Made by a program: the position numbers and the translations under genes
The notes under the pieces: generated by a model
What the model saw: only the letters and a program-made list of their open reading frames with translations
What the model was told of the DNA's origin: nothing
The model's database searches: none
Source: Rhodoferax sp.
GTDB lineage: Bacteria; Pseudomonadota; Gammaproteobacteria; Burkholderiales; Burkholderiaceae_C
Length of the DNA: 6,109 bases
Reading direction: 5' to 3'
Assembly: GCA_017880985.1 (NCBI GenBank)
Contig: JADGRK010000161.1
Coordinates: 1 to 6,109, forward strand
Shown: positions 1 to 5,884 of the stretch, one piece after another
How positions within the stretch are numbered: the first letter of the stretch is position 1
Layout: every line of letters starts with the position of its first letter

Positions 1-28
1 TTGCGCCCGACAGATATGCTCTAAAGTC

Positions 29-745
29 CTATTTAGCCTGAAAAACACTGGAGCGCAGTGCCGCCAGATCGAGCACCCGCAGGCCACCGTATTCGACCCG
101 GATCACGCCCTGCGCGGCCAGCGCCGTCAAGGCTTCGTTGACGCGCTGGCGTGACAGGCCCACCAGATAAGCCAGCTCCTGCTGGGTGATGCGCAGCACC
201 TCGCCCACGCCGGGGTAGAGCACCGGGTTGAACAGCGCGGCCAGGCTGCGCGCCACGCGGATGTCGGGGTTGGTCATGCGGTCGATTTCGCGTGCGGCAA
301 TGAACTGCCCAAGCCGCTCGTTGAGCTGGTTCATGACAAAGCGGTTAAAGCTGATCGAGTGGTCCAGCAACCAGTGGAAGGTATCGACGTGCAGTCCCGC
401 CACCATGCTTTTGCGCAGGGCCTGGATGTTGTAGCGGTAGGTCTCGCGCTTGAGGGCGGTGCCTTCGCCAAACCAGCCGCCGGGGGGCACACCGGTGAAG
501 GTCATGGTCTGGCCTTCGGCGTTGTCGCTGCTCATCTTGAGCAAACCATCGACCACACCAAACCAGTAGGTGACCGGGCGACCGGTGCGGCAGACGTAGT
601 CGCCGGCACTGGCGTCAGCGATTTTCAGCTCGTCCACGGCGCGCTCGCGCTCATCAGGCGCGAGCCTGGGCAACCAGGGAATCGTATCGAGCTCGACGCT
701 GGTCAGGGATCGGCGTCGCTGGTGCAAAGAAGTATCGGAAACCAT
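29..745 (-). CDS. Crp/Fnr-family transcriptional regulator
   Basis: A 238-residue cytoplasmic DNA-binding regulator with the two-domain CRP layout. An N-terminal cyclic-nucleotide-binding-like beta barrel spans about residues 25-125, then comes a long dimerisation helix (about 125-160), then a C-terminal winged helix. The helix-turn-helix is at about 186-217 and has the CRP-like core LVGLSRQRVNEAL. In the barrel, the Gly-Glu pair (G93-E94) and R104 match CRP Gly71-Glu72 and Arg82, but CRP Ser83 is replaced by Tyr105. There is a single cysteine (residue 52), so no FNR-type iron-sulfur cluster is expected. The frame stays open to an ATG at 808, but the ATG at 745 is preferred: it has AAGG seven bases upstream, and the 808 codon lies inside a palindrome with no ribosome binding site. 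The gene is divergent from the ligase-transporter genes, so control of that operon is the natural inference. The effector is unknown. The family call is firm; the target genes are inferred. Confidence 0.9.
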   Translation of the reverse strand: MVSDTSLHQRRRSLTSVELDTIPWLPRLAPDERERAVDELKIADASAGDYVCRTGRPVTYWFGVVDGLLKMSSDNAEGQTMTFTGVPPGGWFGEGTALKRETYRYNIQALRKSMVAGLHVDTFHWLLDHSISFNRFVMNQLNERLGQFIAAREIDRMTNPDIRVARSLAALFNPVLYPGVGEVLRITQQELAYLVGLSRQRVNEALTALAAQGVIRVEYGGLRVLDLAALRSSVFQAK

Positions 746-756
746 CAAAGTGCCTT
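746..756 (-). promoter_or_regulatory. Ribosome binding site that sets the regulator start
   Basis: On the minus strand AAGG (756-753) lies seven bases before the ATG at 745. The longer reading from 808 has no purine-rich stretch in front of it and adds 21 residues ahead of the normal CRP-family N-terminus. This supports the 238-residue product. Confidence 0.6.
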
Positions 757-807
757 GCTGAAGTTGGCCATAAGTGCAGGGAAAACACCTACCTGGAACG
801 GTCAACA

Positions 808-825
808 TTGTCGTTCAAACGACAA
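808..825. promoter_or_regulatory. Probable Crp/Fnr-type operator (inverted repeat)
   Basis: TTGTCGTTCAAACGACAA is a perfect 8-bp inverted repeat with a two-base centre. Its core reads TGTCG-N6-CGACA, the same 16-bp geometry as the CRP site TGTGA-N6-TCACA but with a different half-site. It lies between a Crp/Fnr gene and the divergent operon, where an autoregulatory operator is usually found. Flanking GTCAA (801-805) and TTGAC (827-831) extend the symmetry with a one-base offset. The palindrome is seen directly; the protein that binds it is inferred. Confidence 0.55.
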
Positions 826-826
826 C

Positions 827-836
827 TTGACGTCAA
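827..836. repeat. Perfect 10-bp palindrome TTGACGTCAA
   Basis: This self-complementary decamer directly follows the 808-825 inverted repeat. Read on the minus strand its TTGACG (836-831) could be the -35 box of the regulator gene. It could also be a second binding site. Only the symmetry is certain. Confidence 0.4.
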
Positions 837-845
837 ATGAATGCC

Positions 846-858
846 TATTATTCGATCC
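846..858 (+). promoter_or_regulatory. Candidate -10 and start site of the ligase-transporter operon
   Basis: TATTAT (846-851) matches five of six bases of the sigma-70 -10 box. No good -35 box sits 16-18 bases upstream, which suits an activator-dependent promoter. A start seven bases past the box (about 858) would put the centre of the 808-825 inverted repeat at -41.5, the class II CRP position. The untranslated leader would be about 112 nucleotides. The start position is an estimate, not a mapped site. Confidence 0.4.
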
Positions 859-887
859 ATTCCAGCAACCAGATGGCTTTGGCCCCG

Positions 888-905
888 GTTGCAACTGAAC
901 AGTTG
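888..905. repeat. Overlapping short dyads in the ligase leader
   Basis: GTTGCAAC (888-895) is self-complementary and overlaps CAACTG-AA-CAGTTG (892-905), a 6-bp inverted repeat with a two-base centre. The centre is too tight for an RNA hairpin, so if functional it is more likely a DNA site. The right arm is also the first part of the dispersed repeat at 900-934. Function unknown. Confidence 0.35.
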
Positions 906-934
906 AGGACAGAGCTGAAGATCTGTCCCGCAAG
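900..934 (+). repeat. Short copy of a GGGACAGA-type hairpin repeat
   Basis: The outer parts, CAGTTGAGGACAGAGC (900-915) and TCTGTCCCGCAAG (922-934), match the reverse complement of 4703-4718 (15 of 16 bases) and of 4668-4680 (13 of 13). This copy lacks most of the inner stem present in the other one. It folds as GGACAGA (907-913) with TCTGTCC (922-928) around an eight-base loop. A T6 run (935-940) follows after six unpaired bases. If transcription starts near 858, the hairpin lies in the operon leader. It is probably a dispersed REP-like element; function unproven. Confidence 0.6.
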
Positions 935-969
935 TTTTTTGATTAGGATTAAAGACAAGGTACACCGGG

Positions 970-2916
970 ATGCAGACCACTTTTCCTCGACTTCTGTTGA
1001 ATCACGCCGCTCAGCGCCCGACGGAAACCGCTATGCGTGAAAAAGAATACGGCATCTGGCAGGCGCTGTCGTGGGCTGACCTGGCGGCAATGGTGGAGCA
1101 GTTGGCCTGTGGCTTGGCGCAGGCGGGTCTGCGCCGCGATGAGCACATGATCGTGATTGGCGCCAATCGCCCGCGCCTGTATGCCACCATGCTGGCGGTT
1201 CAGTCGATTGGGGCGGTTCCCATTCCGCTCTACCAGGACGCTGCCGCGCCCGAGTGTGTGTTCCCGATCAACAATGCTGACGTGCGCTTTGCCTTTGCCG
1301 AAGACCAGGAACAGGTCGATAAATTGCTCGAAATTCGTGAGCAATGCCCGCAGCTCAGCAACATTTACTTCGACGATCCGCGGGGCCTGCGCAACTATGA
1401 TGAGCCGGGCCTGCTCGCGCTGGATGACTTGCTGGCAGCCGGCAAAGCCTATGCTGCAGTGCACAAGGAGTTTCTTGAATCCGAAGTCAGCCGGATCAAG
1501 CCCGACGATGTAGCGGCCATGTTTTTTACCTCCGGCACCACCGGCAACCCCAAGGGCGTGGTGCACACCCACAACTCACTGCTGAACAGCGCCAAGGCCG
1601 GGGCTGACTTTGACAAACTGACCCATTCCGAGGAGGTGCTGGCCTATTTGCCACCGGCCTGGATCGGGCAAAACATCTTTAGCTATGCGCAATGGCTCGC
1701 CTGTGGCTATGTCGTCAATTGCCCGGAGTCGGCCGACACCGTCACCATCGATCTGAAGGAAGTTGGCCCGACCTATTACTTTGCACCGCCGCGGGTGTTT
1801 GAAGGGCTGCTGACACGGGTCATGATTCGCATGGAAGACGCGGGCGCCATCAAGCGCCACATGTTTGAGTATTTCATGAGCGTAGCCAAGCGCGTCGGCC
1901 CGGCGCTGATGGACGGCAAGTCGGGTTCCATGGCAGACCGTGTGCTCTACGCTTTGGGCAACTTCATGGTCTATGGCCCGTTGCGCAATAACCTGGGTTT
2001 CAGCCGGGTGCGCGTCGCCTACACGGCGGGTGAAGCCATCGGCCCGGACCTGTTCAGTTTCTATCGCTCCATCGGTGTCAATCTCAAACAACTCTACGGT
2101 TCGACCGAGACCGCCGTGTTCGTCTGCCTGCAACCCGACAACGAGGCGCGTGCCGACACCGTGGGTGTGCCCTGCGCCGGGGTCGAAATCAAGGTCGCCG
2201 ACAACGGTGAGGTGCTGGTCAAGTCGCCCGGCTTGCTCAAGGAGTACTTCAAAAACCCAGCGGCAACGGCCGAGGTGCTCAGTGCCGATGGCTGGTATCA
2301 CACCAGTGACGCCGGTTTTCTGGATGCACACGGCCACCTCAAGATCATCGACCGCGTCAAAGACGTGGGCCGCATCAAGGGTGGCGCCAACGACGGCGCC
2401 ATGTTCGCGCCCAAGTATGTCGAGAACAAACTCAAGTTCTTCCCGCACATCAAGGAAGTGGTGGCCTACGGCGATGGCCGCGAAAAAGTTTGCGTCATGA
2501 TCAATATCGATGTTGACGCGGTGGGTAACTGGGCCGAGCGGCGCAACCTGCCCTACGCCGGCTACACCGATCTGGCGCAAAAGCCCGAGGTCTATCAGCT
2601 GATCAAGGAATGCGTCGAAAAGGTCAATGCCGATCTGAGTGTCGATGCGCTGCTGGCCGGCTCGCAAGTCAGCCGTTTCCTGGTGCTGCATAAAGAGCTC
2701 GACGCCGACGACGGCGAGTTGACCCGGACCAACAAAGTCCGCCGTGGTTTCATTGCTGAAAAATACGACGTGCTGGTCGATGCCCTGTATGGCGGGAAGA
2801 CCTCGCAGTTCATAGAAACCCAGGTCAAGTTTGAAGATGGCCGCACCGGCAGCGTCAGCGCCACGCTCAGAATTGACGACGCAAAGACCTTTGCACCCGT
2901 AAAGGCAGCAGCATGA
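970..2916 (+). CDS. AMP-forming acyl-CoA ligase (long-chain acyl-CoA synthetase type)
   Basis: A 648-residue cytoplasmic enzyme of the ANL superfamily. It would activate a carboxylic acid with ATP to an acyl-adenylate and then transfer it to CoA, releasing AMP and pyrophosphate. Visible motifs are the phosphate-binding loop TSGTTGNPKG (187-196), YGSTET (376-381), YHTSD with the ribose-contacting Asp447, the hinge region DRVKD (461-465), and LTRTNKVRR (584-592) with Lys589 as the probable catalytic lysine. All core residues are intact. The length suits the FAA1/long-chain branch, but the hinge loop carries a few extra residues (GGANDGAMFAP, 471-481) and about 40 residues follow the usual end. 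The ATG at 970 has AAGG nine bases upstream. The stop overlaps the livG start by four bases (ATGA), so translation is probably coupled. The acid substrate cannot be told from sequence; fatty or aromatic acids are both possible. Confidence 0.92.
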   Translation: MQTTFPRLLLNHAAQRPTETAMREKEYGIWQALSWADLAAMVEQLACGLAQAGLRRDEHMIVIGANRPRLYATMLAVQSIGAVPIPLYQDAAAPECVFPINNADVRFAFAEDQEQVDKLLEIREQCPQLSNIYFDDPRGLRNYDEPGLLALDDLLAAGKAYAAVHKEFLESEVSRIKPDDVAAMFFTSGTTGNPKGVVHTHNSLLNSAKAGADFDKLTHSEEVLAYLPPAWIGQNIFSYAQWLACGYVVNCPESADTVTIDLKEVGPTYYFAPPRVFEGLLTRVMIRMEDAGAIKRHMFEYFMSVAKRVGPALMDGKSGSMADRVLYALGNFMVYGPLRNNLGFSRVRVAYTAGEAIGPDLFSFYRSIGVNLKQLYGSTETAVFVCLQPDNEARADTVGVPCAGVEIKVADNGEVLVKSPGLLKEYFKNPAATAEVLSADGWYHTSDAGFLDAHGHLKIIDRVKDVGRIKGGANDGAMFAPKYVENKLKFFPHIKEVVAYGDGREKVCVMINIDVDAVGNWAERRNLPYAGYTDLAQKPEVYQLIKECVEKVNADLSVDALLAGSQVSRFLVLHKELDADDGELTRTNKVRRGFIAEKYDVLVDALYGGKTSQFIETQVKFEDGRTGSVSATLRIDDAKTFAPVKAAA

Positions 2917-3695
2917 GCAAGAAAATTGGCGAGGTCATCCTTGACGTCAAGAACATCTCTTTAAGTTTCGGTGGCGTCAAGGCGTTGAGCGACATTTCGT
3001 TTGATGTGCGCGAGCATGAGGTGCGCGCCATCATCGGCCCCAATGGCGCCGGCAAGAGCTCGATGCTCAACTGTATCAACGGGGTCTATACGCCGCAACA
3101 AGGCTCGATTACTTTTCGCGGCAAGGCCTTCAGCCATATGGACAGTCACGCGGTCGCGGCGATGGGCATAGCGCGCACTTTCCAGAATCTGGCGCTGTTC
3201 AAAGGCATGAGCGTGATCGACAACATCATGACCGGACGCAACCTCAAGATCAAAAGCAATTTGCTGTTGCAGGCGCTGCGGATCGGCCCGGCGCAGCGGG
3301 AGGAGGAACAGCACCGCGAGGCAGTCGAACACATCATCGATTTCCTGGAAATTCAGGCCCATCGCAAAACGCCGGTGGGGCAACTTCCCTATGGTTTGCA
3401 AAAACGGGTTGACCTGGGCCGGGCGCTGGCCATGGAGCCACAAGTCTTGTTGTTGGATGAACCGATGGCTGGCATGAACGTGGAAGAAAAGCAGGACATG
3501 TGCCGCTTCGTGCTGGATGTGAACGAAGAGTTTGGCACTACCGTGGTGTTGATCGAGCACGACATGGGCGTGGTGATGGATATTTCGGACCGCGTGGTGG
3601 TGCTCGATTACGGCAAAAAAATTGGCGATGGCACGCCTGAACAAGTACGCAACAACCAAGAAGTGATCAGCGCCTATCTGGGCGCCAGTCATTAG
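2913..3695 (+). CDS. livG: ABC transporter ATP-binding protein, LivG type
   Basis: A 260-residue ATPase of the branched-chain amino acid (HAAT) importer family, acting on the cytoplasmic face and powering import through the LivH/LivM-type permeases. It shows Walker A GPNGAGKS (42-49), the Q-loop at Gln91 in TFQN, Walker B VLLLDEP (178-184), the D-loop region AGMN (186-189) and the switch histidine His216. The ABC signature is LPYGLQKR (158-165 region), with Pro where LivG proteins usually have Ser (LSYGQQR). The LivG-type insertion between Q-loop and signature is present, which separates it from the shorter LivF. AAAGG sits seven bases before the ATG, which lies inside the end of the ligase gene. 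The family is clear. Given the linked ligase, the cargo may be a carboxylic acid rather than an amino acid. Confidence 0.93.
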   Translation: MSKKIGEVILDVKNISLSFGGVKALSDISFDVREHEVRAIIGPNGAGKSSMLNCINGVYTPQQGSITFRGKAFSHMDSHAVAAMGIARTFQNLALFKGMSVIDNIMTGRNLKIKSNLLLQALRIGPAQREEEQHREAVEHIIDFLEIQAHRKTPVGQLPYGLQKRVDLGRALAMEPQVLLLDEPMAGMNVEEKQDMCRFVLDVNEEFGTTVVLIEHDMGVVMDISDRVVVLDYGKKIGDGTPEQVRNNQEVISAYLGASH

Positions 3696-3710
3696 AGCAG
3701 CGGGAGAAAA

Positions 3711-4649
3711 ATGATGACGATTGCCTCTTTTCTGGAAACCTTGCTGGGCGGCTTGATGGTCGGCATGCTGTATTCGCTGGTGGCGCTGGGCTTTGTGCTG
3801 ATCTACAAGGCCTCTGGCGTCTTCAATTTTGCGCAAGGCGCCATGGTGCTGTTTGCAGCACTCACGATGGCGCGCTTTTCGGAGTGGATTCCGGCTTGGA
3901 CCGGTATCACGAATCCGATTGTTGCGAATCTGGCGGCGTTTGTGGTGGCGGGGGTGCTGATGTTCGTGGTGGCCTGGCTGATTGAGCGGCTGGTGTTGCG
4001 CTACCTGGTCAATCAAGAGGGCACCACACTGCTGATGGCAACTCTGGGCATCGGCTACTTTCTTGACGGTATTGGGCAGACCATCTTCGGCAGCGACATC
4101 TACAAGATTGATATTGGTATGCCAAAAGACCCGGTGATAGCGTTCGAGAGCGTGTTTGAAGGCGGTGTTTTGCTTAACAAGGAAGACTTGTACGCCGCAC
4201 TGATTGCCGCCGTGCTGGTGACCCTGCTCAGTGTGTTCTTTCAAAAAACGGCCACTGGACGCGCACTGCGTGCCGTAGCAGACGATCATCAAGCGGCACA
4301 AAGCATTGGCATTCCGCTCAACCGCATCTGGTTCATTGTCTGGTGTGTCGCCGGCTTTGTGGCGTTGGTTGCCGGCATGATCTGGGGCAGCAAGCTGGGC
4401 GTGCAGTTTTCGCTCACTACCGTGGCTATGCGTGCCCTGCCGGTGGTCATTCTGGGCGGCCTGACGTCGGTGCCGGGCGCCATCATCGGCGGGCTCATCA
4501 TCGGGGTCGGTGAAAAGCTGTCAGAAGTATTTTTGGGCCCTTATGTGGGTGGCGGTATTGAAATCTGGTTTGCCTATGTGCTGGCCCTGGCGTTCTTGCT
4601 GTTCCGGCCGCAAGGCTTGTTCGGCGAGAAGATTATTGATCGCGTATGA
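3711..4649 (+). CDS. livH: ABC transporter permease, LivH type
   Basis: A 312-residue inner-membrane permease with about eight hydrophobic segments (roughly 7-31, 36-55, 67-95, 106-127, 160-177, 206-226, 240-265 and 283-298). The N-terminus, with YSLVALGFVLIYKASGVFNF (21-40), is characteristic of LivH. The cytoplasmic coupling loop TGRALRAVADD (182-192), followed by AQSIGI, is the EAA-like region that contacts the ATPase. It would form half of the translocation channel with the LivM-type protein. Two start codons are in tandem: 3711 and 3714 lie four and seven bases after GGGAG (3702-3706), so the true N-terminus may be one residue shorter. It follows livG by 15 bases. The stop codon sits in the loop of a strong hairpin. 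Confidence 0.92.
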   Translation: MMTIASFLETLLGGLMVGMLYSLVALGFVLIYKASGVFNFAQGAMVLFAALTMARFSEWIPAWTGITNPIVANLAAFVVAGVLMFVVAWLIERLVLRYLVNQEGTTLLMATLGIGYFLDGIGQTIFGSDIYKIDIGMPKDPVIAFESVFEGGVLLNKEDLYAALIAAVLVTLLSVFFQKTATGRALRAVADDHQAAQSIGIPLNRIWFIVWCVAGFVALVAGMIWGSKLGVQFSLTTVAMRALPVVILGGLTSVPGAIIGGLIIGVGEKLSEVFLGPYVGGGIEIWFAYVLALAFLLFRPQGLFGEKIIDRV

Positions 4650-4661
4650 AATACGCGATCA
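4637..4661 (+). repeat. Hairpin with the livH stop codon in its loop
   Basis: TGATCGCGTA (4637-4646) and TACGCGATCA (4652-4661) form a perfect 10-bp stem around the five-base loop TGAAA, which contains the livH stop codon TGA (4647-4649). No T-run follows, so it is not a standard intrinsic terminator. It could stabilise the upstream mRNA or affect ribosome release. The structure is read directly; the role is inferred. Confidence 0.65.
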
Positions 4662-4667
4662 TGAAAC

Positions 4668-4718
4668 CTTGCGGGACAGACCAAGATTTGCGCAGCAAAT
4701 TTGCTCTGTCCCCAACTG
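4668..4718 (-). repeat. Long copy of the GGGACAGA-type hairpin repeat
   Basis: An imperfect hairpin spans 4673-4712. The outer stem GGGACAGA/TCTGTCCC (8 bp) is followed by a C-C mismatch, CAA/TTG, one bulged G, and ATTTGC/GCAAAT closed by a three-base GCA loop. Its ends match the element at 900-934 in the opposite orientation. The form, a compact imperfect palindrome in an intergenic gap and repeated nearby, fits REP/BIME-type elements, which are often spread by RAYT transposases. No transposase gene is in the window, and no T-run follows the hairpin. Confidence 0.65.
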
Positions 4719-4731
4719 ATTAGAAGGCACT

Positions 4732-5808
4732 ATGTTCTACAGAGAAAACGGCCAGTTCAAGACCAGCTATCGCGCCGATCAGCAGATATTTCCCGTGACC
4801 CAGGACCGCTGGGCGGTGCTCGTGCTCATCGCTGCGGCTTTTGTGGTCGTGCCCATGTTGAGCAGTGGCTACATGTTCCGGGCCATTTTCATTCCCTTTT
4901 TGATCATGTCGCTGGCGGCGCTGGGGGTGAATATCCTGGTGGGTTATTGCGGGCAAATTTCGTTGGGTTCGGGGGCCTTCATGGCCGTTGGCGCCTATGC
5001 CGCCTTCAATTTCTTTGTGCGTGTGCCTGGCATGCCGCTGCTTCTCGCTCTGATTCTTGGTGGTCTGTGTTCCAGCGCGTTCGGTATCCTGTTTGGTTTG
5101 CCCAGTTTGCGCGTCAAGGGTCTGTATCTGGCGGTGGCCACGCTGGCCGCGCAGTTTTTCAGCGACTGGATGTTCCTGCGCGTCAAATGGTTCACCAATG
5201 ACGCATCGTCGGGGTCGGTCTCGGTGTCGGGTTTGCAGATATTGGGTTTTGAAATTGAAAGTCCCACTTCCAAGTACCTGCTGTGCCTGTCGATTCTGGT
5301 CGTGATGGCGCTGCTGGCCAAAAACCTGGTGCGCAGTGCCATTGGCCGCGAGTGGATGGCGATACGCGACATGGATGTGGCCGCCGCGGTGATTGGCATC
5401 CGGCCCATGTATGCCAAGCTCAGCGCCTTTGCTGTGAGCTCTTTCATTATCGGTGTCGCCGGTGCCTTGTGGGGCTTTATCTATCTTGCGTCCTGGGAGC
5501 CCGCCGCGTTTTCGGTGGACTTGTCCTTCAAACTGTTGTTTATGGTGATCATTGGCGGCATGGGTTCCATCATGGGTGCGTTCTTTGGTGCTGGCTTCAT
5601 CGTGGTTTTGCCAATTTTCCTGAACCAGTTCTTGCCCTCGCTTGGCGCTGCGATGGGGATCCCGATTTCAACGGCCGTGACCTCGCACGCCGAGTTGATC
5701 ATCTTTGGTGCCTTGATTGTGTGGTTCCTGATCGTCGAGCCCCATGGCTTGGCCAAGTTGTGGTCTGTTGGCAAGCAGAAGCTGCGCCTTTGGCCCTTCC
5801 CTCACTGA
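4732..5808 (+). CDS. livM: ABC transporter permease, LivM type
   Basis: A 358-residue inner-membrane permease, the second channel subunit of the importer. A hydrophilic N-terminus of about 26 residues precedes some eight or nine hydrophobic segments (roughly 27-45, 50-71, 77-96, 102-123, 129-145, 181-197, 231-254, 266-298 and 322-336). The signature GYCGQISLGSGAFMAVGAYA (71-90) is the classic LivM motif. The coupling loop at 204-225 (IGREWMAIRDMDVAAAVIGI) would dock on the ATPase. The ATG at 4732 has AGAAGG (4722-4727) four bases upstream. It is 82 bases from livH, much wider than the other junctions, and that gap holds two hairpins, so its expression may be partly uncoupled from the upstream genes. 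The family call is secure; substrate unknown. Confidence 0.92.
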   Translation: MFYRENGQFKTSYRADQQIFPVTQDRWAVLVLIAAAFVVVPMLSSGYMFRAIFIPFLIMSLAALGVNILVGYCGQISLGSGAFMAVGAYAAFNFFVRVPGMPLLLALILGGLCSSAFGILFGLPSLRVKGLYLAVATLAAQFFSDWMFLRVKWFTNDASSGSVSVSGLQILGFEIESPTSKYLLCLSILVVMALLAKNLVRSAIGREWMAIRDMDVAAAVIGIRPMYAKLSAFAVSSFIIGVAGALWGFIYLASWEPAAFSVDLSFKLLFMVIIGGMGSIMGAFFGAGFIVVLPIFLNQFLPSLGAAMGIPISTAVTSHAELIIFGALIVWFLIVEPHGLAKLWSVGKQKLRLWPFPH

Positions 5809-5884
5809 GCCAGTTCTTTCGTTGACCGTGTTTTTCGTTCGTTAACCAAAAGGCATGCGAGTGCCGATACTTTAGGAGACTTCC
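5809..5884 (+). promoter_or_regulatory. Leader of the binding-protein gene with direct repeat and strong RBS
   Basis: This 76-base gap has a direct repeat, TTCGTTGACC (5818-5827) and TTCGTTAACC (5838-5847), spaced exactly 20 bases apart. A weak 4-bp hairpin GGCA/TGCC (5852-5865) follows, then AGGAG (5874-5878), six bases before the ATG at 5885. This is the best ribosome binding site in the window and fits the high yield usually needed for a periplasmic binding protein. No convincing promoter or terminator was found here. Confidence 0.45.

Larger units (their letters stand above)
807..836 (-). promoter_or_regulatory. Candidate promoter of the Crp/Fnr regulator
   Basis: On the minus strand, TTGACG (836-831) and GACAAT (812-807) are separated by 18 bases and match the sigma-70 hexamers at five and four of six positions. 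The predicted start would be near 800, giving a leader of about 55 nucleotides before the ATG at 745. The 808-825 inverted repeat lies across the spacer and -10, so a bound protein would block this promoter. This is a pattern match only. Confidence 0.35.

Noticed and set aside
1..28. Terminator or neighbouring gene after the regulator stop
   Set aside because: Only 28 bases are available and no stem or coding signal can be supported.
746..808. A longer regulator starting at the ATG at 808
   Set aside because: No ribosome binding site; the codon lies inside the palindrome and the -10 of the candidate regulator promoter; the added 21 residues do not resemble the family N-terminus.
907..940. 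Intrinsic terminator formed by the GGACAGA/TCTGTCC hairpin and T6 run
   Set aside because: Six unpaired bases separate stem and T-run, and it would stop transcription into the downstream operon; kept only as a possible weak attenuator.
1576..2691. A 371-codon open frame antisense to the ligase gene
   Set aside because: It lies wholly inside a well-supported gene, has no recognisable domain or ribosome binding site, and long antisense frames are common in GC-rich genes.
2961..4301. A 446-codon open frame antisense to livG and livH
   Set aside because: The translation is histidine- and glutamine-rich, as expected from reading conserved coding DNA backwards, and it spans two real genes.
5822..5827. 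TTGACC as a -35 box
   Set aside because: No acceptable -10 box lies 16-18 bases downstream.
5842..5871. Sigma-70 promoter TTAACC-18-GATACT in front of the binding-protein gene
   Set aside because: Transcription would begin near 5878, inside or past the ribosome binding site.
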